DNA from: Auriscalpium vulgare
Lineage: Eukaryota > Basidiomycota > Agaricomycetes > Russulales > Auriscalpiaceae
Direction of reading: 5' to 3'
Assembly (NCBI GenBank): GCA_019915015.1
Contig: JAHBBC010000039.1
Coordinates: 124,001-188,000, forward strand
Length of the DNA: 64,000 nucleotides
Part shown: piece after piece, positions 10,256 to 21,200 of the stretch
Layout of the letters: every line of letters begins with the position of its first letter
Numbering within the stretch: position 1 is the first letter of the stretch
Made by a program: the position numbers and the translations under genes
Notes under the pieces: generated by a model
Databases searched by the model: none
Seen by the model: only the letters and a program-made list of their open reading frames with translations
Told to the model about the DNA's origin: nothing

Positions 10256-11143
10256 TCACGCGTTGCTCCTGCGATCCGCCTGGTGCGAGTGCTCGCTGCG
10301 ATCTTGCTGTGGCGCGTTGCCGCCCAATTCTCGTGGGGACATGCTCGGGATGTTTGAGAACCCGTTCTCCCTCAGGTCGTGCTCTCTCCAGGTGCGTAGT
10401 ACGTTCCTGGATCGGGGGGAGAATGCGGATTCCAGGGGACGTGTTTTTGGGGTAGTCGGTTGCGCTGTTGTGCGAGCGCCGTCCGCGCTCGCGCTCATGC
10501 GTCGCGCAGCAGCCCGTCGTCGCCGATACTGGGGCGAGTCCTCATCTGTGGCCCTTGGTGCAGACAGGTTTCTCGTGGCGCGGTTCAACACCTCGTCGCC
10601 TTCCTGCTTCACTTCTCCTGGCCGTGGTATGCCGATCCTCGTCAGCAGGCTCCCATAGCGCTCTCGACTCTGTAGCATGCGGCGCTCCGCCGCGTTTGCC
10701 CTTGCTATTACTGCCCTCCCCGCTTCGCGCAGATCGTCGATCTGCTCTTGCTCACCGTGCCACATTTCGTCCAGTTCGTCCCAGACCCTCAACTCGGAGG
10801 TCGTCGATCCTCTCTGACTTCTCGAGTCTGCGCGTCGCGCAGTCACGGTCTGTCTCTGGTCTCTCGTCGTCGCGTGACGCGAACTGGGCTCTGACGATGA
10901 CTCGTCGGATTCTGACGACGATGGATCCTGACTGCCGTCATATCCGTCTGGGTCGTCGTCAGGGGGGCCGTCTCCGGCGTCTGCTGCTGTCTGTGCCGCA
11001 GTTTCGCCCTCGTCGGCGTGGTTGTTCTCGGCATCTTCGATGCTCGATAGTGGGGAGTTGTGAATGACGGGCGCGTCGCCCGCCGTGGCCTGAAGGGTGC
11101 CGATTCGGCCCCGGCGCGTCTGTGCTACAGTTCTGGTAGGCAT
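10256..11143 (-). CDS. N-terminal gag segment ended by an in-frame TGA
   Basis: Starts at ATG 11143 (MPTRTVAQTRRGR); the frame is open a little further up (11176) but without ATG. It runs to TGA at 10256-10258 and lies in exactly the same frame as the gag-protease ORF that follows. It is acidic, Ser/Asp-rich in the first half (DSDESSSEPSS-type stretches) and has a short coiled coil around ELRVWDELDEMWHGEQEQ. The next in-frame ATG is about 430 bp downstream of the stop, so the simplest reading is one long gag split by a single nonsense codon. The change GCG-TGA from GCG-CGA would be a CpG to TpG transition. Stop readthrough cannot be excluded. Confidence 0.7.
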   Translation of the reverse strand: MPTRTVAQTRRGRIGTLQATAGDAPVIHNSPLSSIEDAENNHADEGETAAQTAADAGDGPPDDDPDGYDGSQDPSSSESDESSSEPSSRHATTRDQRQTVTARRADSRSQRGSTTSELRVWDELDEMWHGEQEQIDDLREAGRAVIARANAAERRMLQSRERYGSLLTRIGIPRPGEVKQEGDEVLNRATRNLSAPRATDEDSPQYRRRRAAARRMSASADGARTTAQPTTPKTRPLESAFSPRSRNVLRTWREHDLRENGFSNIPSMSPRELGGNAPQQDRSEHSHQADRRSNA

Positions 11144-11316
11144 CTCTATGTTGTGATTCTCAGGTCGATCCGACACTGACTGGAGGTTTAAAAAAGTGTA
11201 AGACCCTTAATCACGCTGTCGCATAAACCAGACCCAGATAGGATTTCTGAGAGTGATACAACGTAGTGATAAAAGGTGAGCCCCTCGAGCGCCACCCGGG
11301 CGCTCGAGTGCTCACA
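11144..11316 (-). promoter_or_regulatory. Candidate 5' LTR and leader of the chromovirus
   Basis: On the minus strand the border reads TGTGAGCACT and is followed by a long imperfect palindrome (11275-11313; arms GTGAGC-CCTCGAGCGCC and its complement around ACCC). A candidate LTR end is the minus-strand ...TCTTACA at about 11200, giving a short LTR of roughly 120 bp with TG...CA termini. An AT-rich leader leads to the first gag ATG. Without the 3' LTR in the window the limits cannot be proved. Confidence 0.4.
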
Positions 11317-13397
11317 CCAAACTCCCACGCTTCAGCCACCTATACAGCTCATATCTCGTTTACCCACGCTCTCGCCTGCCTCACAGACTGCTATCGCTCA
11401 GCAAGGCTCAACTACGACGTTCTCCGTCCAGAGGATTCGGCGCCCTGCCGCATCGCCCGTGCTGGACGCCGCGGTGTCGCTGACGAGCCTGATCGCGCAG
11501 GTCGCGACTGTCGTGCCGATTCCCGCAGTGTCGGCCGCCGCGACGGCTCTCATAAGCGTCTTGGACGCATACACGGTACGTGTTCGTCACGTCCGCACCC
11601 GCGAACTAGTGCTCAATGCCACCCGTGATCCAGCGCGTCCAAACCCATCGCGATCGCTGTCTCCGTCTCGCGCAACGCGCTGTCGCGATCCTGTGCGAGC
11701 TCGAGGGAGCAATGGAAGACAAGTGGGACGATGCGCCTCAAGAGTTGCTCAATAGCATCACTAAGTTCGAGCTGTACGTCCGCACGCTGCTGTCAGTATT
11801 CTAGGGGCTGACTTCCCGTAGTATGCTTGTCTCTATGCGCGATACCATGGAGCAGATTGCTGGCGCCAGCTTCGCCCGGCGCATTCTGTCCGGGTCGAAA
11901 TTCTCAGATCTTCTCGATGACCACGAGCACCGTTTGCAGGACACGCAGGTGTCCTTCCAGGTGAGACTGTTATCCGAATTGGACGTCATTAGATTGCCCT
12001 GACAATGAAACTATAGCTTACCTCAATGGTCGCTGTACGGTATGTGCTCCACCTGCAGTCAGCGCAGCTGTCGGATATGCAGCAAGTTGCTCTTTCTGCC
12101 CGGAATAATCAGGCCTCGGTATCGAAGGATGCCTTCGGGGTATGTGTCCTTTCATAATAGTGTGCGCTCTATGCACTGACCGTCATCTAGTTCCGCAGAT
12201 ATCATCAATCAGATGTTCTGATGCAGAAAATGCATCATCGGACAAGCGGTTGGTTATCTGATACAACAGAGGGTCTTGTCGAGGGACAGAAGGTCTTAGT
12301 CAAGATATACAACAGTGCAGCAGCCAAGGTATTTTGCAGCCTCCATCCAGCTGTCTCTCTTACCAACGTTCAGGCAAATTTAGCAGCAATGGGCAGAAGA
12401 AGTAAAAATTCTGCAGAGATTTATGTGCGCAGATTCAAGATCTTTTAGTGAACTATATTCCTGACTAAAGTGAAGGCATGCAAACCTGCCCCAATTGGCT
12501 GGATACTCTGAGGAAAACTCACCAGTTCCCTTTGTCCTGCTCAAAAATGGTGACACCTTTGTCAATCTGACTTCCTCAAAGATATGCTAACCTTGCTCTT
12601 CACAGTTGAAGCATGTGAATACACATCATACATCAACAACTCTGCTCAAATTGAGGAGCCGATAGTTGCCATGGGCAAAGTCATCAATGCAGTATGTTTT
12701 TGATATGGTTTCAGGAGCGACTTACTTAAGATATTTATACAGGCCCAAAGTGTCTATGTAAGTGGCATCTATATGAATCATCTCTAATTCCAGAGTCTGA
12801 CAGCATGCAGTCTGCTGCTTTGTTTATCCAAGATACTCTGGCATTGAATAATGATCAACTTTGCCTGTTTATCCGAGTAAATCATCTCTGTTGGAAAACA
12901 TGCATTGAAGCGGTAATCACGATCATATTCAGAATAGCACCTTCACAGTTAATGGAAACAAACTTGTTGTTGGCTTGCCATCCAAACATGACTTGCTGGG
13001 AGTGGGCCGACACGTAGCGCGGCGGTACGATTCCGCTCCAATGTCTCACTTCTGGGTTTCTGGTTACATAATCAAAAATATACATGAAAAAACAGTACTG
13101 AGCGACACTACAACACAACTGGTGGCCCTGCGCGGGAATAGCCCGGGATACTGAACGATGGTTAGCACTGGAGGGCATTATATTGCGTGTGCAGTTGCAG
13201 CCTGAGGTAGTTGCTGTGAGAGCGATGACATCATTCCGGGTTCTAAATGTAATTTTAAACCCCGGAGTGATGTCATCATATTTCCGCCTGTGTTGTCCTG
13301 CGCTGCTTATTTCCTGCAATATCACTGTTTGTCAACTTATGTATTTGTTTCATGGTCTAATAAATGGTGTATCTGGGAAATCATTAGTTTACATTGT

Positions 13398-14560
13398 TTA
13401 CGATTACTCTTAATCGTTTCTTTCTTCAACCAAGTCAGGCCAAAACGTGAACACATTATAAGTCGCTTTAGGAAATAGATCCCACGGTCAAGTCGCGTCG
13501 TCCCAACTGCCTTTTTCAGTAATTCTTAGCTAAGCAGGTCCTGCCGCACCTTGCAGGATCCTCACACTTCAACTATAGCACTAGCATGGTTCTCATGACG
13601 AGTACTCTTCATTATGATTCCTCCTAATCATTTATTTCCTTCATCAGTCAGGCAAAATGCATGCATTAGAAAGATTGCTCTAGGAGATATGTCCCAAAGC
13701 TTGGACTAAAGTCAAGTCGTGTCATCCCACCTGCCTAATTCTGTAATTCTTAGCTAAGTAGCTACTGCCTGCCCTGTGATTTACACACCTTTGCACTGCA
13801 AAGACACTCGTGTCTGCGAGTATTTTGCATTTTCCAAGCTAATTAGCATTGATATACACATGATACCAATTGTTCTCAAGTCAGAAGAGAAGGCCTTCTA
13901 ACTTCCCTTTTTGGTAACATGTTCCCACGGGGTGACAATGGTGAGGTTGGCAATTGGGAGGGCTCTAGTTGCTAACTACCATGCATTATATATACCAGAA
14001 GTGTTGAAAGGATGTTGATCATGTGAATAGCCAATAATATAATTCCTCAACAAGCGTGGGAAAATGACGCAGTTGAATCAGGCAGACTGGGATTTTTGCC
14101 GGTCAATGAGTCATTGCTTACTAATCCCGGGGATAAAGTACCCGGTTACCCGGTAATTGAGCAATTTTTAGCTAAGTAGCTCCTGCCCAATGTTTTTCAA
14201 CACCTTCTCACTTCCAAAGACACTCATGTCTGCAAGTATTTTGCGTTTTGCAAGCTAACCAGCAACAATATGAACATGTTTTCAATTGTTCTCGAGTCAG
14301 CAGAAAATACTGCACGATTTCCATTTTAGGTAATATTTCCCCACGGGTAGGCCAAACACGCAACCATGACGCATCAACCGGCACTTTCAACTGTGTGCAG
14401 GTTTAAACGCGTCATGGTGCACAAACCCGGCTACTACAATACCCGGGCTGAATAATTATATTATTAAAAAGTCGCACAGAGGGAGAATTGAACCTACAAC
14501 CTCTTGGTTCTTTATATCAACCAATAGTATTGACCACTACACTACAAGGCCATTCAGCTT
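13398..14560 (-). mobile_element. tRNA-derived short element (minus), with tandemly repeated body
   Basis: Read on the minus strand it starts with a tRNA-like head (14551-14480), then an AT stretch, a CCGGG hairpin, a CATGACGC...GCGTCATG hairpin, a CGTGGGGAAATATTACC block, and a body. It ends in AAACGATT...AATCGTAA at 13398, like S1-S3. The same order of modules is seen in S3, so both belong to one family. The body (the block containing GACACTCATGTCTGCAAGTA and TTAGCTAAGTAGCT) occurs two to three times (about 13440-13560, 13640-13940, 14100-14340), suggesting internal tandem duplication or nested insertions. Confidence 0.6.
14480..14551 (-). repeat. tRNA-like head with A and B boxes
   Basis: Minus strand reads TAGTGTAGTGG (A-box-like) and GGTTCAATTC (B-box, 14485-14494), 40 bp apart, starting GGCCTTGTAG. 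The acceptor stem does not close properly, so it is a tRNA-derived pol III promoter region rather than a functional tRNA. Confidence 0.55.
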
Positions 14561-16250
14561 TGTAGGATATGTACAGTACTTGTTGACCTTCTATCTTCTC
14601 CTGCCCTACAAGACAATTTGCTCTTTGCATCAATTTCTTTTCCCTTCTGTGGTACTTTGGGAAAAGATATATTACGATTCCCTGAGTTTACGAAGTTGAA
14701 TCGTTTACTAGGGGGTTTTTCGAGGTTGTGCCTGCATCTATTCGGTCATGGTCGCCGGGTGCCGGTTTGATCCCCGGTTTGATCTCCGGTTCCTTTCCGT
14801 CCGGCCGGCCCGACCTCGCACCCACGCGTTGTCCCGCCTTGTCCCGCCACGGCGCTGTCCAGTGTCCTCGCCAAGGTCCTCGCATGCCCACCGTCCTTGC
14901 ACGTCGCACTCCCTCCTCGTCACGCTCGTCAACGTGCACCCAGGCAAGGTGAGTTTGTGTATAGTAGCTACTACGAGATTGCGCTGCCTCTAACCGCGCC
15001 CGCAGCACCACCGTCCCCAGCTCGTGCGGCGCCGCCCCAGCTCGCCCACGCCGCTCCAGCTCACCCGCCGCCGCTGCCACACCCTCCGCACCCTCCCAGC
15101 GCGTGCGCTGCTGCACCACCGGCCCCCCAGCGCGCCCGCCGCTGCACCACTGTCCCCCCAGCGTGCGCGCTGTCGCCCTAGCAACGGCCGCGGCGCCCCA
15201 GCTCGCCCGCCCCGCTCCAGCTCGCCCGCCGCCGCTGCCACACCCTCCGCAACCTCCCAGCGCGCCCGCTGCTGCACCACCGTCCCCCTAGCGTGCGCGC
15301 CGTCGCCCTAGCAACGCCCACGCCGCCCAAGCTCGCCCGCGCCGCTCCAGCTCGCCCGCCGCCGCCACAACCTCCCAGCGCGCCCGCTGCACCCCCGGGG
15401 CTGCACAGGTGTCAGCGCGGTGCAGCGGCGGGGCCAAGTGTTCGGTGGCGGTCTGGGCGCACGCACAAGCAGGGTGCGAGACAAGTCGGTCGTCAGCCTC
15501 GCTGCCATCGCACTGCGCTGACAACTGCTCACCTCGACCTGTCGAGGAAGCCCAACGCGCGCCTCAGAGGCGACCTGGAAGCGGCGCCACGTAGGATCGT
15601 CGAGGGATCGCGGACCGCGACGATGCGCCAGTGCGTGGGGTACGCTGCCACCCTTCTGTGGCTACGCGTCCGTGGCCACGCGCCGCGCGCTGGCGTTGGA
15701 CGGGCAGGCACAAGGTGAGGGCGTGGGGAAGATGCCGAGCGTGTTGCACGGGCGACGTCCGCGCTGCGCGCACAGCAGCATATGAGAGTGAGGTGAACAT
15801 ATTGACAGCCTCGCTGGCGTTTTGTCACACTGACAGCTACACACCTCTCAGGGCCCAATTTCAGCGGCACACGGGCGTGCTGTGGGAAGGCGGTCGCCAT
15901 GGCGATCCGGTGGCGTTGAAGGACCAGTGAGCGCGGAAGGCCGAAGCTCAGCCCGCAGAGGAGCGCACGCGCGAATTATGCGGCCTGTTCATTCCGTAGT
16001 ACGCTCGGCTCATTTCAGAATGTATTGTCTTTCAGCCCGTAAACTAGTATCAAAATATAAAACCATGCAGAGCTGGGAGATCGGGGCCTGCAGTCGTCGA
16101 CGCATCCATCAATTTGGTGTTAATTCTCAAAGATTCATTTCGGCCATGCACCAACAGCACCACAATCACTTGCCTTACATGCTGTAACCACATGTACATA
16201 ATGTACAGGAATCGTATCGCCATGCTGAGCAGTGGCTCTCTAAAAGCTAG
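14561..16250. other. Remainder of the insertion inside S1
   Basis: Shifts from AT-rich (14561-14720) to very GC-rich (14720-15950) and back. Apart from the minisatellite at 15020-15400, several overlapping ORFs exist in all frames, as expected for high GC, but none shows a recognisable domain. No matching pair of element ends was found for this part. Confidence 0.4.
15020..15400. repeat. GC-rich minisatellite, about three long units
   Basis: Three diverged tandem units of about 165, 127 and 85 bp, each containing CCCAGCTCGCCC, CCGCTCCAGCTC, GCCGCCGCTGCCACACCCTC and CCTCCCAGCGCGCCCGC. The pyrimidine-rich strand is the plus strand. Confidence 0.7.
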
Positions 16251-16857
16251 TGGAGCAAAAGGGAGGAGGGGTAAAGTCGTCAGTCAACAAAGCGTGGGAG
16301 TGAAGTTCCAAAAAAGGCGACTGAGATAGTCGTTGCATGGGTCAAAAAAATGCTGTATGTAGATTACATAAGAAACGATTCGAAGGAATCGTAAAGGATC
16401 TGTTCTGCATCCCGTGAGGAGGCTGCCTTCAAGGCTGCATGACTCATGGATATCAGAACTTTATAATATCATCAAAACATATATTATTGAAGTTGTCAGT
16501 TTCCACTTACTACTGACAAGAGCATTTTGACTAACCAAAAATCTAGCTGCAGAGCAACACTAGGACAGGAGATTATCAATATATGTCTGGTGCATCCAGC
16601 ATGCATGTGGAAGTAATGTTAAGTTATTGTGAAGGTTTGAATCAAACCTTTTGTATACAAACATTATTCTAAGTAACCTTTATTTCAGAATATGGACTTG
16701 ACCCAGATGCGCTTTATGCCTTGTTTTTCATTGATACACCCAATGAGTTCATACAAAATTTTCCATCTGATTTTCAACTAGGGGATATTGGTTACTTCAC
16801 AACCACCAGCCCTCCTCGGTTTCACAGAATGGGCAATTATCTTGATGAACACCCCAA

Positions 16858-17407
16858 CTTGCTGGGAGTGGGCCGACACGTAGCGCGGCGGTACGATTCC
16901 GCTCCAATGTCTCACTTCTGGGTTTCTGGTTACATAATCAAAAATATACATGAAAAAACAGTACTGAGCGACACTACAACACAACTGGTGGCCCTGGGAA
17001 TAGCCCGGGATACTGAACGATGGTTAGCACTGGAGGGCATTATATTGCGTGTGCAGTTGCAGCCTGAGGTGGTTGCTGTGAGAGCGATGACATCATTCCG
17101 GGTTCTAAATGTAATTTTAAACCCCGGAGTGATGTCATCATATTTCCGCCTGTGTTGTCCTGCACTGCTTATTTCCTGCAATATCACTGTTTGTCAACTT
17201 ATGTATTTGTTTCATGGTCTAATAAATGGTGTATCTGGGCAATCATTAGTTTACATTGTGTGGAGCAAAAGGGAGGAGGGGTAAAGTCGTCAGTCAACAA
17301 AGCGTGGGAGTGAAGTTCCAAAAAAGGCGACTGAGATAGTCGTTGCATGGGTCAAAAAAAATGCTGTATGTAGATTACATAAGAAACGATTCGAAGGAAT
17401 CGTAATG
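16858..17407 (+). mobile_element. Short element S2, 550 bp
   Basis: Complete short copy inside a coding exon of gene A, flanked by CAA on both sides (16855-16857 and 17408-17410). Ends are CTTGCTGGGAG and GAATCGTAATG. Contains TATTTGTTTCATGGTCTAATAAATGG, the 35-bp hairpin GATGACATCATTCC...GATGTCATC, and the tail TTACATAAGAAACGATTC. It is nearly identical to the outer parts of S1. Confidence 0.75.
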
Positions 17408-18299
17408 CAATATATTTTGTCCATCTGGATATGACATTGAGTAGAAATGCTCTTGACTTCAACAACACCTCTCCTATATTTGAGCAAGGGGTTGGACAAT
17501 CATTGATCTGCTTTGAAGAATACAGGTAAGTAAACCTGATTGAAGAGTTGAAATTTTGGTTTGAAAGGCTGATGATGTCTTATACTAGATTCTCCTTCCC
17601 AATCTCTATCACACCTCCACGTGGTGCTGGTTCCAGAAGGCTCCTTTGCTTGGGCTATAGATCTGGTATCAAGAATTTCGTCTATAATGAGGACGCCATG
17701 TTGTGGCAACATCGCTACTCAAATCTTGGCAATGTTGACTTAATTTCAGGTCCAACTCAAGGTGAGGTGATATATTTTGATTTCAGATCTTTACTCAACA
17801 AGCTGTGATCTATATAGTTTCCAGCATCAGCAATGAGTACCTGTACTGGCTTGATTGCTCAACAGATCAAACTGGTGGAAACTCAGAGTATGGATGTCAA
17901 GAGCTGGAGTTCAGCCTTGTTGTCACAGTGGACCCAGCTACAAACGGGCTTGATACCCTGCTAGTTTTCCCATCTGATGCCCTGTGGTGTTCAATATATC
18001 ACATATCACTCACCTTGGTGGAGACAAAAGGTCCTCGGTAAGTCATCCCTACTAATTGGCTTTTACCATTGCATTTGCTCATATTGCTATGGGCGGCAGA
18101 CCTTTCCTTAGACCTGTCGAGATGCCTAGTAAAGATGATATCACTATCATCATTACACCAGAGGATGAAGATAGCATTACGCCGGAGGACCAAGAATCAA
18201 GCACCATAGAGGGTAGAGAAGATTGCATCAGCAAAAGTGAAAACATATTTGTAGCACTGGGCCCGGTTGAGTTGTCTGTTTTCCGGTGATGAAGTCACT

Positions 18300-21200
18300 G
18301 TTCAAGGAAGGCATATATTAAATTGATATATGCTTATATACAATTTTGTGGAGTTTGCTGTGGCTTTGAGGGTAAATGAGACAGTTGCACGTACATGAGG
18401 ACGGTGAGCATCTGTGCACACGCCGCGCTATCGCGGGCCGTGCTCTGACGCCGACAACCAACATCTCGTGTGGCTTGTGCACCCACTCCCCACGATCGCC
18501 GATCACAGCGTGTAGGGCATTGCGCCCTGCAAGGATGACAGCGCGCCCGACTTCGAGGAGCGCCGTGCACTGTGCACGGGTAGGCTATCATCGGTCGACA
18601 GTCGGCGAGCAGCCGCACTCGGGACTGCGAGGTACCTTGCAGGAGATCCCTGCACTCCCCATGTACACCTCCATCTGACAAAGCGCGTCCAGGACATGCG
18701 CGAAATGATGGATCTGGAGAAGCAAATGAATCGAAGGTGACCAGAATGCGGAGACAAGAACGGACGTACCTCACGCGCCGCCTTCCAGACCTTGTGATCC
18801 TCAACCAGTCCCCCGTCGCGGACACGTGCCGACCCCCCTCCTTCGGATACTGTGCCGTCCGTCCATCTCGCGCCTAGCCTTGAACGGTGCGCCCAAATCA
18901 TTCCCTTCTCCGCGCGCGCCTCTCTGGACGGCGCGCGCCGCGTCCATCCTCACGTCCGCGCACGAGTTGTCCTCGCCAGAGAACAGCGTACGGCGTCGTG
19001 CATGAAGTCATCTGCACCGCGGACGAGCACGTACGCGGCGGAGTGTGGAGCAGCGCGATGTCGGGGCGCGCGCGACGCTCCTCGCGGGCGCGAGGCCGCT
19101 AACCCTCCCTCCTTCGCATGCCGATCCTGCTCGCGCGTCGCCAGCGGGGTGCCAGCATCGGGTGGGATGACGCACGGGAGTCGTGCAAGAAGTGCCCTGC
19201 GGACCCCCGCGCGTGCTGCGGTCGTCGTGCGGAGCAGCGCGAAGTCGAGGCGCGCACATGTTGCGGATCGTGTGGGGGGAGGTTGGCGCGGAGCGTGGTG
19301 ACGAGCTGTTGCGCGTAACAGGGCCAATCCGACCGGTGTCCCGCGCGGCCTCAAATATTGTCTCCTCCTTGCTGGTTGTCTGACGGGCGCCACAATTGTC
19401 ACGCCGATCGCCGGTCAAAGGGCGCCGTGTCCCTGAACGGCAGTCGCGCGCCGGATCTCCGATGCCGCAACACACGACGCCGCTTTGTTTGGCTTTGCGA
19501 GCGAGGCCAAACTGCGTGTGGTGCCCAGGGCGCCCCTTCCAGAAGCACGGTCCAAGCTCGACCGTCATCCGAGCCAATCTCGCCCGCGCCTCGACAGCGC
19601 ATGGTCCCGCACGCTCAGCTTGGTGGGCCTTGCGCCTCTAAGTATCGCCGAGCTCCCCAGCTTGAACAGTCTGCCCTTCGTGCGCGTCACCCCGGCTGCT
19701 TGCTGGCATGGGGCCAGTGAGCGCTTGAGCCTCCCTCCGCGCGTGGACAAACGTACGTACCGTCACCCCACTCCTTGCAGTACGGCCTCGACAAAGCCGC
19801 GGCCCAATCGTGCGACCGCAACGGCCCTAACGCAACGCATATATGCGCTATCTCTGTCTCCCATGAGCTCTCCGTGAGTCTGTGGCTTCTCTTGCGCACG
19901 CCGCTCTCTGACAACGCGCGTCCATTGCCAGATTTCATCACCCTCAATTTGTCGCGATTTCCCAGATGCCCAGCTTATGCTGTAGTACTTGTACCGGGCG
20001 CCAGACAGCCTGCTCATCGACGTTGTTTGACAGCGTCCCAAGCGAGCGTAGCAGCCGTCTGGCCCGTGCTCGGGATCCGTCGCTGGTGTTGACCACTATC
20101 GTAGCGAGCGCGCGCGGTCGCGCGTTCATACGGCTCTGCTACGAGAAAACGGGAATTAGACACATACGGTATCTTCGTATACCAACACCACGTACCGCGC
20201 TCGCGGCTCATACGCCTTTCCTTCAAATCCTGATCTTGAATTATCTATGCGCCAGCGGTAGATCGTTCAGCGCCCAGTTCAAGTCCACCTGAAACGTATT
20301 TGCATGAATTGAGTAGGGTCCCACATGGAAATGGAGGTTCTTCCATACCGAAAGTCGAGCGCGAGGACTAGGCGCTGCACCGCGATCCATGCCGTCCCCT
20401 CCACCCTGCTCCTCGCCCATCCTCCCCCTGAACGCACGCGCGACGCTCCCCTGCCTGCAATCGGTGTGTCGCGCCATCCGGATGGAAACACCTCGCCATG
20501 CGTTTGCGTTCTGCATCGATGAAGGACAGGCCTGGCGCGGGAGGCAGGAACACGAAGCTGGAGCCCGCGTCAGGTTAGAGTTGCAAGGTCGGCGTACGGC
20601 GTACACAGGGCACGGTTGGATGTGTTGAATGTGGAAGTGTGGCGGGTGTGTGCATGCAGGCGACGCAGACGTTGCTTACCCATGTATGCAACTCGTCCTG
20701 TTCCCGCCTGACGTTAATGCGACCAGGCATGCACTGAAGCCATCCACCGTGACGCGCGCCGTCGTCTCCATCGCGCACACTGCTCCTCGCCCATCTTTTC
20801 CGTGAGCACGCACGCGAAGTACCACCAGCGACACGATGCTCGGCAGCGCCGCGCGATCCCGGGACGCACCTCGCGGGGCGTTTGGCTTCTGGTGCGCATT
20901 CGACGACCCGGCGAGTAAGTGCGGTGATCGGGGTGCTGCCGACGCGAACGCGCGTTTTGAGGCCTGAGGAGCGGGAAGGCGTCCCATACGTCCGCTTCGG
21001 CGTAGAATTGCGGTGTCGGTACGGCGCGCGCAGGGCAAGGGGCGAGGGCGAGGTGCCGAGCATGGGCGGGTGCGCGGAAGTTGATCGCGGGGCAGCCGTG
21101 TGCAAGGTCCTCAGCAGAAAGATTTCGATCCTAAATGCGCAACTGTTAGAGACAGGACCACGGGAAGTCGATAGGCACTTACCTGGCGGATGGGGTTGGG

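Larger units (their letters stand above)
1..11316 (-). mobile_element. Ty3/gypsy chromovirus, partial (3' end beyond window)
   Basis: Minus-strand LTR retrotransposon. Reading from the right it has a candidate LTR/leader, a gag N-terminal segment, gag with CCHC knuckle and aspartic protease, pol with RT, RNase H, integrase and C-terminal chromodomain, and an additional ORF. The domain order RT-RNase H-integrase-chromodomain defines Ty3/gypsy chromoviruses. The 3' LTR is not in the window, so the element exceeds 11.3 kb; even without the 1.94-kb foldback insertion it exceeds 9.3 kb, which is long for fungal chromoviruses. Its right border, at the minus-strand motif TGTGAGCACT (11316), abuts the first exon of gene A. 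Damage visible: one in-frame TGA in gag and the foldback insertion between gag-protease and pol. Pol itself is intact. Confidence 0.9.
12992..16396 (+). mobile_element. Short element S1 (left part 12992-13397, right part 16251-16396) with nested insertion
   Basis: Begins CTTGCTGGGAGTGGGCCG and ends ATTCGAAGGAATCGTAAAG, the same ends as S2 and S3. It is flanked by GA on both sides and sits inside a coding exon of gene A. The left part (about 400 bp) and right part (146 bp) are nearly identical to S2. In S2 they are contiguous, so 13398-16250 is a later insertion into S1. Near both ends there are inverted TACGATTCC / GGAATCGTA motifs, and an internal hairpin is formed by GATGACATCATTCCGGG and its complement. 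No protein is encoded. Confidence 0.7.
11317..18289 (+). pseudogene. Gene A: MLKL-like/pseudokinase family member, broken by insertions
   Basis: Exon boundaries found by comparison with genes B and C: exon 1 ends at 11575, then 11634-11773 (140 bp), 11822-11960 (139 bp), 12017-12139 (123 bp), 12191-12328 (138 bp). These have the same lengths and phases as in C. They encode the N-terminal helical domain (THRDRCLRLAQRAVAIL), the variable linker, and the kinase-like start (GWLSDTTEGLVEGQKVLVK). Later exons include 16690-16857, 17408-17525, around 17600-17760 and 17816-18039, with a last exon at about 18104-18289 encoding an acidic tail. Two elements interrupt coding exons: S1 (12992-16396) after LPSKHD, and S2 (16858-17407) after DEHPN. 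Removing them rejoins the frames seen in B and C. The codon aligned with the start ATG of B and C is not ATG here, and the chromovirus abuts the 5' side. It is therefore most likely a pseudogene. Confidence 0.7.

Noticed and set aside
9633..10658. 341-codon plus-strand ORF
   Set aside because: Antisense to gag, low-complexity Ser/Arg composition produced by the gag codon pattern; no domain.
14480..14551. Functional tRNA gene
   Set aside because: A and B boxes are present, but the acceptor stem does not pair and it lies inside a repeated element; the same holds for 48245-48325.
15020..15400. Proline-rich structural protein
   Set aside because: Open frames through the minisatellite are by-products of the repeat and lack start, end and splice context.
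12992..17407. S1 and S2 as introner-type introns
   Set aside because: Their ends are CTTG...AWG, not GT...AG, and no shifted GT-AG pair removes either exactly while keeping the frame.
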